Below, one piece after another: positions 32,249 through 40,607 of a DNA stretch of 64,000 nt. A model generated the notes under the pieces. The model worked only from the letters and a program-made list of their open reading frames with translations. It was not told where the DNA came from and made no database searches. Both the position numbers and the translations under genes were made by a program. This DNA comes from Alphaproteobacteria bacterium. GTDB taxonomy: Bacteria; Pseudomonadota; Alphaproteobacteria; Rhodospirillales; Magnetovibrionaceae. The DNA lies in NCBI GenBank assembly GCA_015231605.1, contig JADGBG010000005.1:1-64000 (forward strand). Reading direction: 5' to 3'. Position 1 is the first letter of the stretch, and each line of letters starts with the position of its first letter.

Positions 32249-33325
32249 TTACATGCGTTGAAACAAGCCCGTGACCTTTTCAAATGTCAAAATGGACTTA
32301 AAGTCCGTACCAAGGGCGTTCCCCAGGGGTTTTTCATGGATGATCGACGCAGCATACAATCTCTGCATCTGGGTATCGTCGAGTCCTTCGCACACGCCTC
32401 TGGGTAGCTCTATCCTGTTTTGCGATATCATGTTCCTGAATTCTTGGGTTTCCTGCGGATAAAACTCGTCCATCACATTCATGACGACGCAATTGGCAAT
32501 GCAATGGCGCATACCCAAGACCATGCTAAGGCCTGCCGACAACGGATGAACCACCCCCACATAGCTGTTGCCAATGGCCGTCCCCCCCAACAACGAGGCA
32601 ACCATCATCTTTTCCCGGTTGGCAACGCTTTGCATGTCCCCCAACCCGAACACCTCCCGGCACAGTGTCAGCGCCTGGTCTGAACAGGCGTCGGCGAAGG
32701 CGTTGCGGAAGTTTCCCTTGAGAGATTCGATGCAATGGATATAAGTATCCATGGCTGTATAGAAATACTGGTCTCGCGGCACGGTTTGCGTCAGATCCGG
32801 ATCCAGTACCAACGCATCGAACACCGTGAAATCGCTGTTCATGCCCAGCTTGAGATTTTTGGCGTGGTTCATCAAAACGCATGTCCGCGACGCCTCCGCC
32901 CCCGTTCCTGAGAGCGTGGGAATACCGATTTTGTATACCCCCGGCACTTTAAGCAGGTCCCATCCCTGATAGTCCTCCGCGCGCCCTCCGTTCCCCAGTA
33001 TATTTGACACGGCCTTGGCCACGTCCAGAGTACTGCCACCACCGATTCCAACTACCGCTCTGATCTCCTTGGCGCTTTCGCGGACCCGAGCAGTCACGTC
33101 GTCAATCTGCTCGGTGGTTGGTTCGTCAGTGGTGTCAATAAACAACACCAGGTCACTATCCCCAACCGGCAATCTCTCAAGCAGAGATCCATTCTCGAAA
33201 TAGTGGTCGATCAGAAACACCGTCGGAGCCAGCGCAGGGCCATTGGCTTTCTCCAACAAACCACTCAGCTGTGCCAAAGCACCCGATCCGATGTAGTAGG
33301 CAGGCACCGTCCTTGTGATTCTCAT
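32249..33325 (-). CDS. Iron-containing alcohol dehydrogenase, KdnB-like
   Basis: A 358-residue type III (Fe) alcohol dehydrogenase. VVGIGGGSTLDVAKAVSNIL (NAD-binding at 91-110), GIPTLSGTGAEASRTCVLMN, and metal ligands Asp193 and His197 in AMDTYIHCIESL, His260 in VGVVHPLSAG and His274 in GMRHCIAN are visible. From memory, this sequence resembles KdnB of Shewanella, the Kdo 8-oxidase used for 8-amino-Kdo (regions YYIGSGAL, GWDLLK and LGMNSD). I did not align it. It would oxidise the terminal CH2OH of an ulosonic acid to an aldehyde for transamination. Its start overlaps nothing; an exporter gene ends 7 bp upstream. It heads the run down to the AAC(3)-FkbH fusion. Confidence 0.75.
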   Translation of the reverse strand: MRITRTVPAYYIGSGALAQLSGLLEKANGPALAPTVFLIDHYFENGSLLERLPVGDSDLVLFIDTTDEPTTEQIDDVTARVRESAKEIRAVVGIGGGSTLDVAKAVSNILGNGGRAEDYQGWDLLKVPGVYKIGIPTLSGTGAEASRTCVLMNHAKNLKLGMNSDFTVFDALVLDPDLTQTVPRDQYFYTAMDTYIHCIESLKGNFRNAFADACSDQALTLCREVFGLGDMQSVANREKMMVASLLGGTAIGNSYVGVVHPLSAGLSMVLGMRHCIANCVVMNVMDEFYPQETQEFRNMISQNRIELPRGVCEGLDDTQMQRLYAASIIHEKPLGNALGTDFKSILTFEKVTGLFQRM

Positions 33326-33332
33326 GATGTTT

Positions 33333-35180
33333 TCATCCCACTTTGCCAGTTAACGGACCACCGGGTTCGGAAACAAGGTCCAATTCCTGATGATCCAGCA
33401 AATATTTATATGTTCCGTTTTGTTCGACAAGCTCATCGTGTGTCCCTTGCTCAACTACGGTTCCGTCACGCATGACAGCGATCTGATCGGCGCTTCGTAT
33501 TGTGGACAGCCGGTGAGCGATCACCAGAATGGTCTTATCCTTACGCAACGACCCCATTGCCTGCTGAATCGCTTGTTCGGTCACGCTATCCAAATGACTT
33601 GTCGCCTCGTCAAGCACCAACAGATCCGGATCCGCCAGGACTGCCCGGGCTATTGCAATACGTTGTCTCTGACCTCCGGAAAGTCTTGCGCCTCGTTCAC
33701 CAAGCATCGTGTTGTAACCATCAGGCAAATTGTCAATGAATTCGCTTGCAACGGCCAACTTCGCGGCGGCGCGAATTTCGTCCATGGTGGCATCTTCACG
33801 CGCGAACCGGATGTTGTTGGCCACGGTGTCGTTGAAGATGAAGATATCCTGGCTGACAATGCCGATCTTCTTTCGCCAACTCCCGACCCGGTAGTTCAAG
33901 AGGTTCACACCATCTATCAACACCTTACCGCTTTGAGGATCATATAAGCGCGACAGAAGGGCGACCACGGTCGATTTCCCGGCACCCGACGGACCAACGA
34001 TGGCCACCATCCGTCCTTTTTCGACGGTCAAAGAAAACTTGTGAAGTGCCTTAGCGACGGTTCTCGGATAAGCAAACTCAATACCTTGTAATTGGATCTT
34101 GTTTTCAAGCCCCGTAAAGGTCAGATCGCCGTCAGATTGGCGATATTTCCGGGCTTCATCTTGGAATGCGCGTACCGCATCGAACGCGTGCATGTGCTTG
34201 GCGATGCGCGTGCGTGACGTGTTAATGGCGGTCACCGGCGACAATAAGCGCATCATCACGAACAAAAACAATAAGATCATTCCAATCCACTCGTCAGGAT
34301 TGCCATCGTGGATGGTGACGCTGGCAAACAGCAGAAAACAAATGAACAAGCCAGCGGAGATGCTAATAAACGGTCCAGGCATCATGGTGTACAGCGCTGC
34401 CTTGTATTGCGCGCTCAAATAGCGATCCAGCGCATGTCCGAACACCGCGCTCATACGATTTTCAGCCACGAGCAGGCGGATGAGGCTCAAGCCGCTGAGA
34501 CTTTCCACCATGATCTTGCCCAGGTCGTTTCGAACTTGGGTCTCAGCATGCCCTGCAACATAAATGGGGCCGGTGGTCACTTTTTTTAAAATCACCGACA
34601 TCAGGAACATGAACACGAACGCCAGCGCAGACATCTGCGGAGAGACGATCACCATCATTGCCAAGTACAACACCAACACCATGAAATTCCACGTGATATC
34701 GGCCATGTTTTGCAACACCGCAATTGACCTTTGAGGAAGGTCGGAAATGCAGTTCAACAGTTCTCCCGAATTCTTGCTGTTCACGAAGCCGAGTTCTGCG
34801 GCCATGATGTAATCATAATTGTTCAAAATCATCTGATTGCCGAGACGGAATGGTAGCACAGCACTTATAACAGTGACGATGTACTGGATCATTCCGCGGC
34901 AAAAAATCACTGCGCCAAGCACCATCGCCGCTATTTTCAGCTTTTCCGCCTGCCCATAATCACTGAACAAGTCGGAAATTTTCCCCAGCAGCGGAAGCGT
35001 TTTGAACGCATTGTTGCTTCCCTGTGCCTCCAACACGGGTATCAGAAGCGAAATGGTCATGCCTTCACTCAAAGCCATCAGCATCGAAAACACGATCAGC
35101 AATAGAAACAGGCGGCGCTCCTGCGCCATCATTCCGAGGCACTGCCGGATGAATCGAAAGTTATCTCTAAGTTTAAGCAT
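33333..35180 (-). CDS. ABC transporter, fused permease and ATPase (MsbA-like)
   Basis: A 615-residue half-transporter. The N-terminal ~320 residues form a type I exporter membrane domain (LFLLLIVFSMLMALSEGMTI and several other hydrophobic segments). The nucleotide-binding domain has Walker A IVGPSGAGKSTVVALLSRLY, Q-loop GIVSQDIFIFND, signature ARLSGGQRQRIAIARAV and Walker B LLVLDEATSHLDS, then the switch His in VIAHRLSTI. It would work as a dimer to flip a lipid-linked glycan or lipid. Position next to the glycan genes suggests export of the locus product or its lipid carrier. It lies 7 bp before the KdnB-like gene, likely co-transcribed. Confidence 0.85.
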   Translation of the reverse strand: MLKLRDNFRFIRQCLGMMAQERRLFLLLIVFSMLMALSEGMTISLLIPVLEAQGSNNAFKTLPLLGKISDLFSDYGQAEKLKIAAMVLGAVIFCRGMIQYIVTVISAVLPFRLGNQMILNNYDYIMAAELGFVNSKNSGELLNCISDLPQRSIAVLQNMADITWNFMVLVLYLAMMVIVSPQMSALAFVFMFLMSVILKKVTTGPIYVAGHAETQVRNDLGKIMVESLSGLSLIRLLVAENRMSAVFGHALDRYLSAQYKAALYTMMPGPFISISAGLFICFLLFASVTIHDGNPDEWIGMILLFLFVMMRLLSPVTAINTSRTRIAKHMHAFDAVRAFQDEARKYRQSDGDLTFTGLENKIQLQGIEFAYPRTVAKALHKFSLTVEKGRMVAIVGPSGAGKSTVVALLSRLYDPQSGKVLIDGVNLLNYRVGSWRKKIGIVSQDIFIFNDTVANNIRFAREDATMDEIRAAAKLAVASEFIDNLPDGYNTMLGERGARLSGGQRQRIAIARAVLADPDLLVLDEATSHLDSVTEQAIQQAMGSLRKDKTILVIAHRLSTIRSADQIAVMRDGTVVEQGTHDELVEQNGTYKYLLDHQELDLVSEPGGPLTGKVG

Positions 35181-35228
35181 CCCCTAAGTCACTATCGCCC
35201 TTCACACCACAGATTTCAGTAATCCGCG

Positions 35229-36182
35229 TCACCCCAACAGTTCGCGGAAATGCCGGATGGTCTGCTCCAGGCCCTGTTCCAGCGTGACCTTGGGCTCCCA
35301 GCCCAGCTCGGTCTTGGCCAGGGTGATGTCCGGGCAGCGCTGCAGCGGATCGTCGGTGGGCAGATCCTTGAACGTCAGATCGGATTTCGACCCGGTCATG
35401 CCGATCACCTTTTCCGCCAGCTCGCGGATGGTGAATTCCCCCGGATTGCCCAGGTTCATCGGACCCGTCACCCCTTCGGGCGACGCCATCAGCGCCAGGA
35501 ACCCGTCGATCAGGTCGTCGACATAGCAGAACGACCGCGTCTGCGAGCCGTCGCCGTAAATCGTGATCGGCTCGCCCTTCAACGCCTGGATGATGAAGTT
35601 GCTCACCACCCGCCCGTCGTTGGGATGCATGCGCGGACCGTAGGTGTTGAAGATGCGCGCCACTTTGATGTCCATGCCGAACTGGCGGTGGTAATCGAAA
35701 AACAGCGTTTCGGCGCAGCGCTTGCCTTCGTCGTAGCACGCCCGCGGGCCGATGATGTTGACGTTGCCGTGGTAGCTTTCCACCTGGGGATGGACGTCCG
35801 GGTCGCCGTACACTTCCGAGGTCGAGGCCTGGAAAATCCGCGCCTTGGTCCGCTTCGCCAGGCCCAGCATGTTGATCGCCCCGTGCACCGACGTCTTGGT
35901 GGTCTGCACCGGGTCGTACTGATAATGGATCGGGGACGCCGGGCAGGCCAGGTTGTAGATCTCGTCCACCTCGACATACAGCGGGAACGTCACGTCGTGG
36001 CGCATCAGCTCGAACCGTGGATCGCCCATCAGGTGCACGATGTTGTCGCGCGGTCCGGTGAAAAAGTTGTCCACGCACAAAACGTCGTGGCCCTGCCCCA
36101 GCAGCCGTTCGCAAAGATGCGAGCCCAAAAAGCCCGCGCCTCCGGTCACCAGGATGCGCTTGCGGTCAAACATGTGTGTCAC
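35229..36182 (-). CDS. UDP-glucuronate decarboxylase-type SDR (UDP-xylose synthase)
   Basis: A 317-residue [63 protein letters not shown] and [20 protein letters not shown] (Tyr-x3-Lys with the YDEGKR motif of UXS) mark it as UDP-glucuronic acid decarboxylase, forming UDP-xylose. The whole gene is GC-rich and codon use looks like the genome backbone, unlike the AT-richer genes on both sides. This supports a mosaic origin of the locus. A shorter start at Met4 (36173) is possible. UDP-xylose would be a sugar donor for the polysaccharide. Confidence 0.85.
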   Translation of the reverse strand: MTHMFDRKRILVTGGAGFLGSHLCERLLGQGHDVLCVDNFFTGPRDNIVHLMGDPRFELMRHDVTFPLYVEVDEIYNLACPASPIHYQYDPVQTTKTSVHGAINMLGLAKRTKARIFQASTSEVYGDPDVHPQVESYHGNVNIIGPRACYDEGKRCAETLFFDYHRQFGMDIKVARIFNTYGPRMHPNDGRVVSNFIIQALKGEPITIYGDGSQTRSFCYVDDLIDGFLALMASPEGVTGPMNLGNPGEFTIRELAEKVIGMTGSKSDLTFKDLPTDDPLQRCPDITLAKTELGWEPKVTLEQGLEQTIRHFRELLG

Positions 36183-36197
36183 TTCCAGACTGACCCT

Positions 36198-37154
36198 CTA
36201 CCTATGATGTTTTTTCTCGACATTTAAAAATGAATTCATCAGTGACATAAGCCCGCTATAAAGGTCGATCTGCGGTCGCCAGTTCAGAATACTTTCTGCA
36301 TGCGAAGTGTCGCCGCAAGAGTTACGTATGTCTCCGACACGTGCATCGTCATACCTAAGCTCTCCACTTTTATCGCAAACATTACGCGCTAGATCCCGCA
36401 ACGTTTCTGCCAACTGCAAAATTGTAACAGGGATGCCCGTTGATACATTTGCAATCGGTCCGCTTATTGCGGCACGCGCCATCGCCGAGATAAACGCCCG
36501 CACAACGTCATCAACGTGCACGAAATCGCGTTTCTGGCCCCCGTCACCATGTATGGTAATATCACCGCCGTGCAACACCCTTTCCATAAAAATCGAAATG
36601 ACCCCTGAATATGGTGAATGAGGATTTTGTCGTGAGCCATAAACGTTAAAAAGGCGCAACCCGAATGAGGAGATCCCATGAACGACGCCACATGCTCTAG
36701 CGTGCAGTTCACACGACAACTTATCCGCGCCATACGTATTGATCGGGTCGAGTTTGTCGCCTTCACAAATTGGCATGCACTGAGGGTTTCCGTACACAGC
36801 AGCTGAAGAAGCGTAGACGATTGGAATTTTATTATTTAGTCGCGATACAGTTTCCAAAATTGTTAGTAGGCCTCCCGCATTGATTCGATGGGTTTCAAGA
36901 AGATGGATCCGCGAACGTTCAACCGACGACACCGCTGCCAAATGGAAACACCCGTCAATTCCGTCCATGGCATGGGCGACTGCAGAGCGGTCTGAAACGC
37001 ACCCGACCATCAATTCGGCATTAGGATGGAGATGCTCTATACTGCCGGTAGACAGATCATCAAGAACCCTCACCTGATTGCCATATTCGATTAAGGCATC
37101 AGCCAGATGCGAGCCAATGAAACCCGCCCCCCCTGTAACCAAATACTTAGGCAT
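36198..37154 (-). CDS. NAD-dependent epimerase, GalE/WbpP-like
   Basis: A 318-residue extended [63 protein letters not shown] and [18 protein letters not shown] (Tyr-x3-Lys) give a nucleotide-sugar 4-epimerase or related enzyme. The N-glycosaminyl-type NSPYSG ([15 protein letters not shown]) and the [14 protein letters not shown] stretch are standard. GC is lower than that of the neighbouring UXS gene, with only 15 bp between them. It is the last gene before the antiterminator. Substrate (UDP-Glc/Gal or the N-acetyl forms) is not resolved. Confidence 0.8.
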   Translation of the reverse strand: MPKYLVTGGAGFIGSHLADALIEYGNQVRVLDDLSTGSIEHLHPNAELMVGCVSDRSAVAHAMDGIDGCFHLAAVSSVERSRIHLLETHRINAGGLLTILETVSRLNNKIPIVYASSAAVYGNPQCMPICEGDKLDPINTYGADKLSCELHARACGVVHGISSFGLRLFNVYGSRQNPHSPYSGVISIFMERVLHGGDITIHGDGGQKRDFVHVDDVVRAFISAMARAAISGPIANVSTGIPVTILQLAETLRDLARNVCDKSGELRYDDARVGDIRNSCGDTSHAESILNWRPQIDLYSGLMSLMNSFLNVEKKHHR

Positions 37155-37303
37155 CCATCACTTCTCTTTCGGAAAGCACAAGCTGCAGAGCCACCCGCCT
37201 CATTAAAACAATATCAATCACATCAAATCCAATTTTCAGACACGCTACCGCACTCCGGGTGAATCGCCCGAAGTGTCATGATCACATTTCCCCGCCATGT
37301 CCG

Positions 37304-37798
37304 TCAGGACGCCTTGGCGAGCGTCTCCATCGCTGCGCTGACGCGCACTTCCCGGCCCATCAGGTTGAGCAGCAAGATTACACGCCGCTCATCCGAGACT
37401 TCCGCCAAAAGGGCCGTGTGGTCGGCGAACGCGCCTTCGCGAACGCGCACCCGGTCGCCGACTTTCAAATCCGGCGCCAAATTCACCGCGCCGCCGTTCT
37501 CCCGCGCCTGGATCGCATCGACGATCCCATCCGGCAGCGCCCGGGGCTCGGAACCGAACTGCACCAGATGGATCACCCCCACCGTCCCGTTGACGGATCG
37601 CCAGCGCTGTGCCTTCAAATCCATGGTTACGAACACGTAACCGGGAAACAGCGGACGCAACACGGTTTGCGTCTTGCGGGCATGGCGCACCTGCTTGCGA
37701 TAGCGCGGCAAATAGGTTTCGAAGCCCTGATTGTTGAGATGCCAAACCGCGCGCTCTTCCATGCCGGTTTTCGTGCGCACCACGAACCACGCCTTCAT
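37304..37798 (-). CDS. NusG/RfaH-like transcription antiterminator
   Basis: A 164-residue specialised NusG paralog. KAWFVVRTKTGMEERAVWHL and LRPLFPGYVFVTMDLKAQRW are the NGN domain as in RfaH/UpxY-type proteins. The KOW domain is around DLKVGDRVRVREGAFADHTA. Such proteins let RNA polymerase read through long glycan operons. It is coupled by an ATGA overlap to the winged-helix regulator upstream and faces the long minus-strand locus, so it likely acts on that 35-kb region. An ops-like recruitment site was not found by eye. Confidence 0.8.
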   Translation of the reverse strand: MKAWFVVRTKTGMEERAVWHLNNQGFETYLPRYRKQVRHARKTQTVLRPLFPGYVFVTMDLKAQRWRSVNGTVGVIHLVQFGSEPRALPDGIVDAIQARENGGAVNLAPDLKVGDRVRVREGAFADHTALLAEVSDERRVILLLNLMGREVRVSAAMETLAKAS

Positions 37799-38463
37799 GC
37801 CTCGTCCCCTCCCCTGGAATTCAGGTGGACATGCAGCAACGGCACGGCGAAAACCCGTTCCGGGGCGATGTGTTTGATCAGGGTGTCGAAGGCATCTTGC
37901 GGGGCGTCGACGCAGGCGATGACCACGGCGTCTATGTTCTGCTCCAGCGCGTCGGCCACGGTGCCGACGACCGGCGCGCCCATGAACGTGGGCTGGTTGC
38001 TACCCGGATGAATGACACAGGCGATCTCCACTTGGCCATCCTGGGCCGGAAGCATGGCGATTTCCGCCAATTCGCCCGCACCATAAAGGGCAATGCGGCG
38101 GAAATTCCGTTCGGTGGCGGCCGCGTACACGGTTTCATATTCTTCGCGCGCCTGACGGAAGAACGCCAGCGATGACGACAAATAGTCCGCCACGAGACGG
38201 CTTTTTTCCCGAAACCCCTTGGGCGTCACGTAATAGGCGTAGCGCTTGGCCGGGGCCTGTTGCGCCTTGACCAAGCCCTTGCGCACCGCACGTTTGAGCA
38301 GGCTGTTGGTGAGCCCGAGGGCAACGCCGATGCTGGCGGCGAGGCCACGCTGCGTGACCTGATCCCCATTCTCAAGGGTCGCGAGCAACGACAGGGTCGC
38401 TCGATCAGACAGCTTTAGCTTTTCATGCACTTCGGCGGCATCAGACATAATTCGGAAACTCAC
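37795..38463 (-). CDS. Winged-helix regulator with C-terminal Rossmann-like domain
   Basis: A 222-residue protein. Residues ~15-95 form a winged helix (LSDRATLSLLATLENGDQVT, RGLAASIGVALGLTNSLLKR and a wing VTPKGF), resembling MarR-like regulators in front of glycan operons. Residues ~120-215 contain RRIALYGAGELAEIAMLPAQ, a Gly-x-Gly-x2 nucleotide- or sugar-binding Rossmann-like domain, as in some sugar-responsive regulators. It may sense a nucleotide or cofactor. Met6 (38448) is an alternative start. Two copies of the palindrome GTTCACG-SS-ATGAAC lie directly upstream, and a third precedes neuB, so autoregulation and control of the locus are plausible. Confidence 0.65.
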   Translation of the reverse strand: MSFRIMSDAAEVHEKLKLSDRATLSLLATLENGDQVTQRGLAASIGVALGLTNSLLKRAVRKGLVKAQQAPAKRYAYYVTPKGFREKSRLVADYLSSSLAFFRQAREEYETVYAAATERNFRRIALYGAGELAEIAMLPAQDGQVEIACVIHPGSNQPTFMGAPVVGTVADALEQNIDAVVIACVDAPQDAFDTLIKHIAPERVFAVPLLHVHLNSRGGDEA

Positions 38464-38476
38464 CCAACGACGACGC

Positions 38477-38491
38477 GTTCACGCCATGAAC
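38477..38491. promoter_or_regulatory. Candidate operator, regulator-proximal palindrome
   Basis: GTTCACGCCATGAAC, with arms GTTCA and TGAAC separated by 5 bp. It lies 14 bp upstream of the regulator start and shares its core pattern GTTCACG-SS-ATGAAC with 38533-38547 and 16205-16219. The spacing to the second copy (56 bp between centres) suits two dimers in the promoter. Confidence 0.6.
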
Positions 38492-38532
38492 ATGCGTTTT
38501 AAAGCCCCCCTCCCCCCCCTGTCAACGCATAT

Positions 38533-38547
38533 GTTCACGGGATGAAC
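38533..38547. promoter_or_regulatory. Candidate operator, second palindrome
   Basis: GTTCACGGGATGAAC, same arms and spacer as the copy at 38477. It lies 70 bp upstream of the regulator start, between the regulator and the glycosyltransferase gene that ends at 38577 on the same strand. Confidence 0.6.
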
Positions 38548-38576
38548 AAGACGATCCGCATGCCGGATCCGCGCGT

Positions 38577-39506
38577 TCAGGGAATCCGCACGCGCCCTTG
38601 CTGATGAAAGGCTTCGCATGTTCCCAACAATCTTTGGGACACGTCGCCCGACAGCGGCGAGATGTGGGCCCACAGATACTGGCGGAAATGCTCGGAGAGC
38701 ATGGAATGACCGGCCTCGCGCTTCGCCCATTTCCAGGCGCGGCCCGCCGCGCGTTGCAGCATGCGGGCCTTCAGCTTGCCGTCCAATTCGGGGTGGTCGG
38801 CGACGAAATAGCCCAGCGCCGCGTTGAGGTCGTGCAGCACCTGCGCCCCCCCGCCCAGGCCCGAGGCCCGGTTGTCCACGTCGACGGGGGCCCAGTTGAG
38901 AATGCTGGGAACCAGCGCGAACTTCGACCTTTCGGCCATGCGCAAGGCGAAGGAATAGTCTTGGATGAACACCCGCGGGTCGCACCCGCCCATGCTCCGC
39001 ACGGCCTCGGTCTTGGCCAGCACGCAGGTCAGATTGAACAGGGCCTTTTTGGTCACGGCCTCCAGCGGGTCGTCGATCAGGCGCGGCGCTTCGCCGGATA
39101 ACGGCGTGTCGGGGGCGTCCATCTTGTCCGAATTCGACGGCACCTCCTCGCCCAGGCTGTAGGCCATGTCGACGCCCAGGTTTTTTACGGCTTTCAACAA
39201 TTCCGAGGCGGACAGCGGATGCAATATGTCGTCGCCGTCGACGAACTTGATGTAGGGGCTGGAGACCGCTTCGATGCCGCGGTTGGTGGCCAGCGCCGGA
39301 CCGGCGTTTTTCTGCGAAATGATGTTCACGTTCTCGACCCCCTGGGTGTGTTTTCTCAACACGTCCAGGCTGTCGTCCGTCGATCCGTCGTCCACGAAAA
39401 TGTATTCGCACGGCCCCACGTCGCGTTGCGCCAGGATGGCTCGTGTCACCTGGGGGATGAACTTGGATTTGTTGAAGACGGTGACGACAAAGCTGACTTC
39501 GGTCAT
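38577..39506 (-). CDS. Glycosyltransferase family 2
   Basis: A 309-residue GT-A glycosyltransferase, high GC. EVSFVVTVFNKSKFIPQVTR, CEYIFVDDGSTDDSLDVLRK and the DxD region PYIKFVDGDDILHPLSASEL are intact. The middle part has PRVFIQDYSFALRMAERSKF (acceptor-side). It is followed by the palindrome pair and the regulator. It is probably part of the backbone-like genes flanking the locus, adding a sugar to the same or another surface polymer. Confidence 0.85.
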   Translation of the reverse strand: MTEVSFVVTVFNKSKFIPQVTRAILAQRDVGPCEYIFVDDGSTDDSLDVLRKHTQGVENVNIISQKNAGPALATNRGIEAVSSPYIKFVDGDDILHPLSASELLKAVKNLGVDMAYSLGEEVPSNSDKMDAPDTPLSGEAPRLIDDPLEAVTKKALFNLTCVLAKTEAVRSMGGCDPRVFIQDYSFALRMAERSKFALVPSILNWAPVDVDNRASGLGGGAQVLHDLNAALGYFVADHPELDGKLKARMLQRAAGRAWKWAKREAGHSMLSEHFRQYLWAHISPLSGDVSQRLLGTCEAFHQQGRVRIP

Positions 39507-39585
39507 GGTGTTGCCTTCCGCTGGCGATCGAAGATGGTCTCGCGAGTCCCTCCGCCCGGGACCTTAGCATCCGATTCTTCCGGTT

Positions 39586-40440
39586 TCACGAAAACATTTG
39601 CCGCAAGGCGTCGTCCAGGGGGCGCGGCGCAAGCCCCAAGATCGTCCGCATGTCCCCGGTGTCGAAGGCCTTGTCCTCGCGCAGGCGCCGCAACTCGCCC
39701 TTGCGGATGCTCGGCACTGCGGGAAGAATCGTGGTGAGCCACGCCAGGAACGTCATCAGGAGATAGGGCAACGGCACCACCCAGACGCGCTCGCCGGCGG
39801 CCCGGGCAATGGCTTGGACGAAATCCCTGTAGGACACCGCCTGGGGTCCGGCGATGATGATTTCCCGCCCAACCGCGTTCGGAGCGCCCATGGCGCGCAC
39901 CACCGCCTCCACCACGTCGTCGACGTGAATGGGTTGGATCAGGCTTCGTCCGCCATCGGGCAGGGGCATGACATGGAATTTTCGGATCAGGCCGTGGATC
40001 CGCCGCACGTTGTTCTCGCCTTGCGCGCCGATGATCATGGACGGATGCAACACCACCCAGGGCATGTCCACGCCGCGCAGGAACGCCATGGCGTCGCGCA
40101 CCTGATCGGCCTTGGCGTCGGGAAACCGGGTCAGGTGACGGGTCGATCCCAACACGATCAAACGCGCCACGCCGGGCGCACACAACCCGGCGATGGCCTG
40201 GGTGAACCGTGCGTGGGCGGCGTTGACCACCACGTCGCCGGGCCGGATCAAATGGGCGGCTCCGTCGCTTTGCGTCAGGTCGAACGCCGCCCCGTCCCCC
40301 GGCAGGGTTCCCAGGACATCCCTGTTGCGGCCGACGGAAAGCGTGACATGCCCCAAAGCGTGCAGACGGCGCACCAGCTGGCCGCCGACCTTGCCGGTCG
40401 CGCCGAAAACGACGACGCGGGGTTGAGAGGATGCGTTCAT
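39586..40440 (-). CDS. NmrA-like NAD(P)-binding SDR
   Basis: A 284-residue atypical SDR. RVVVFGATGKVGGQLVRRLH is the nucleotide-binding start, and VVNAAHARFTQAIAGLCAPG with LIVLGSTRHLTRFPDAKADQ follows. The C-terminal part VWVVPLPYLLMTFLAWLTTI is hydrophobic, as in the sugar/quinone-linked SDRs related to complex I NDUFA9. No complete Tyr-x3-Lys motif is obvious. It is transcribed away from the SGNH gene cluster, with 167 bp between their starts. Specific role unknown. Confidence 0.7.
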   Translation of the reverse strand: MNASSQPRVVVFGATGKVGGQLVRRLHALGHVTLSVGRNRDVLGTLPGDGAAFDLTQSDGAAHLIRPGDVVVNAAHARFTQAIAGLCAPGVARLIVLGSTRHLTRFPDAKADQVRDAMAFLRGVDMPWVVLHPSMIIGAQGENNVRRIHGLIRKFHVMPLPDGGRSLIQPIHVDDVVEAVVRAMGAPNAVGREIIIAGPQAVSYRDFVQAIARAAGERVWVVPLPYLLMTFLAWLTTILPAVPSIRKGELRRLREDKAFDTGDMRTILGLAPRPLDDALRQMFS

Positions 40441-40607
40441 GGCGACCGGAACCCTTTATATCCGAAATGTCCGGTTGCATAACCGTGACGGATCTTCGAT
40501 AAATTCGGCTTGCGCTGGTGAGACGGGGATCATATACGCCGCCCTATCGGCACGGTATAACAATCTTGCCCACCAAAGGAAATGCCCGCCTCCTGGAGGA
40601 AAAGAGT

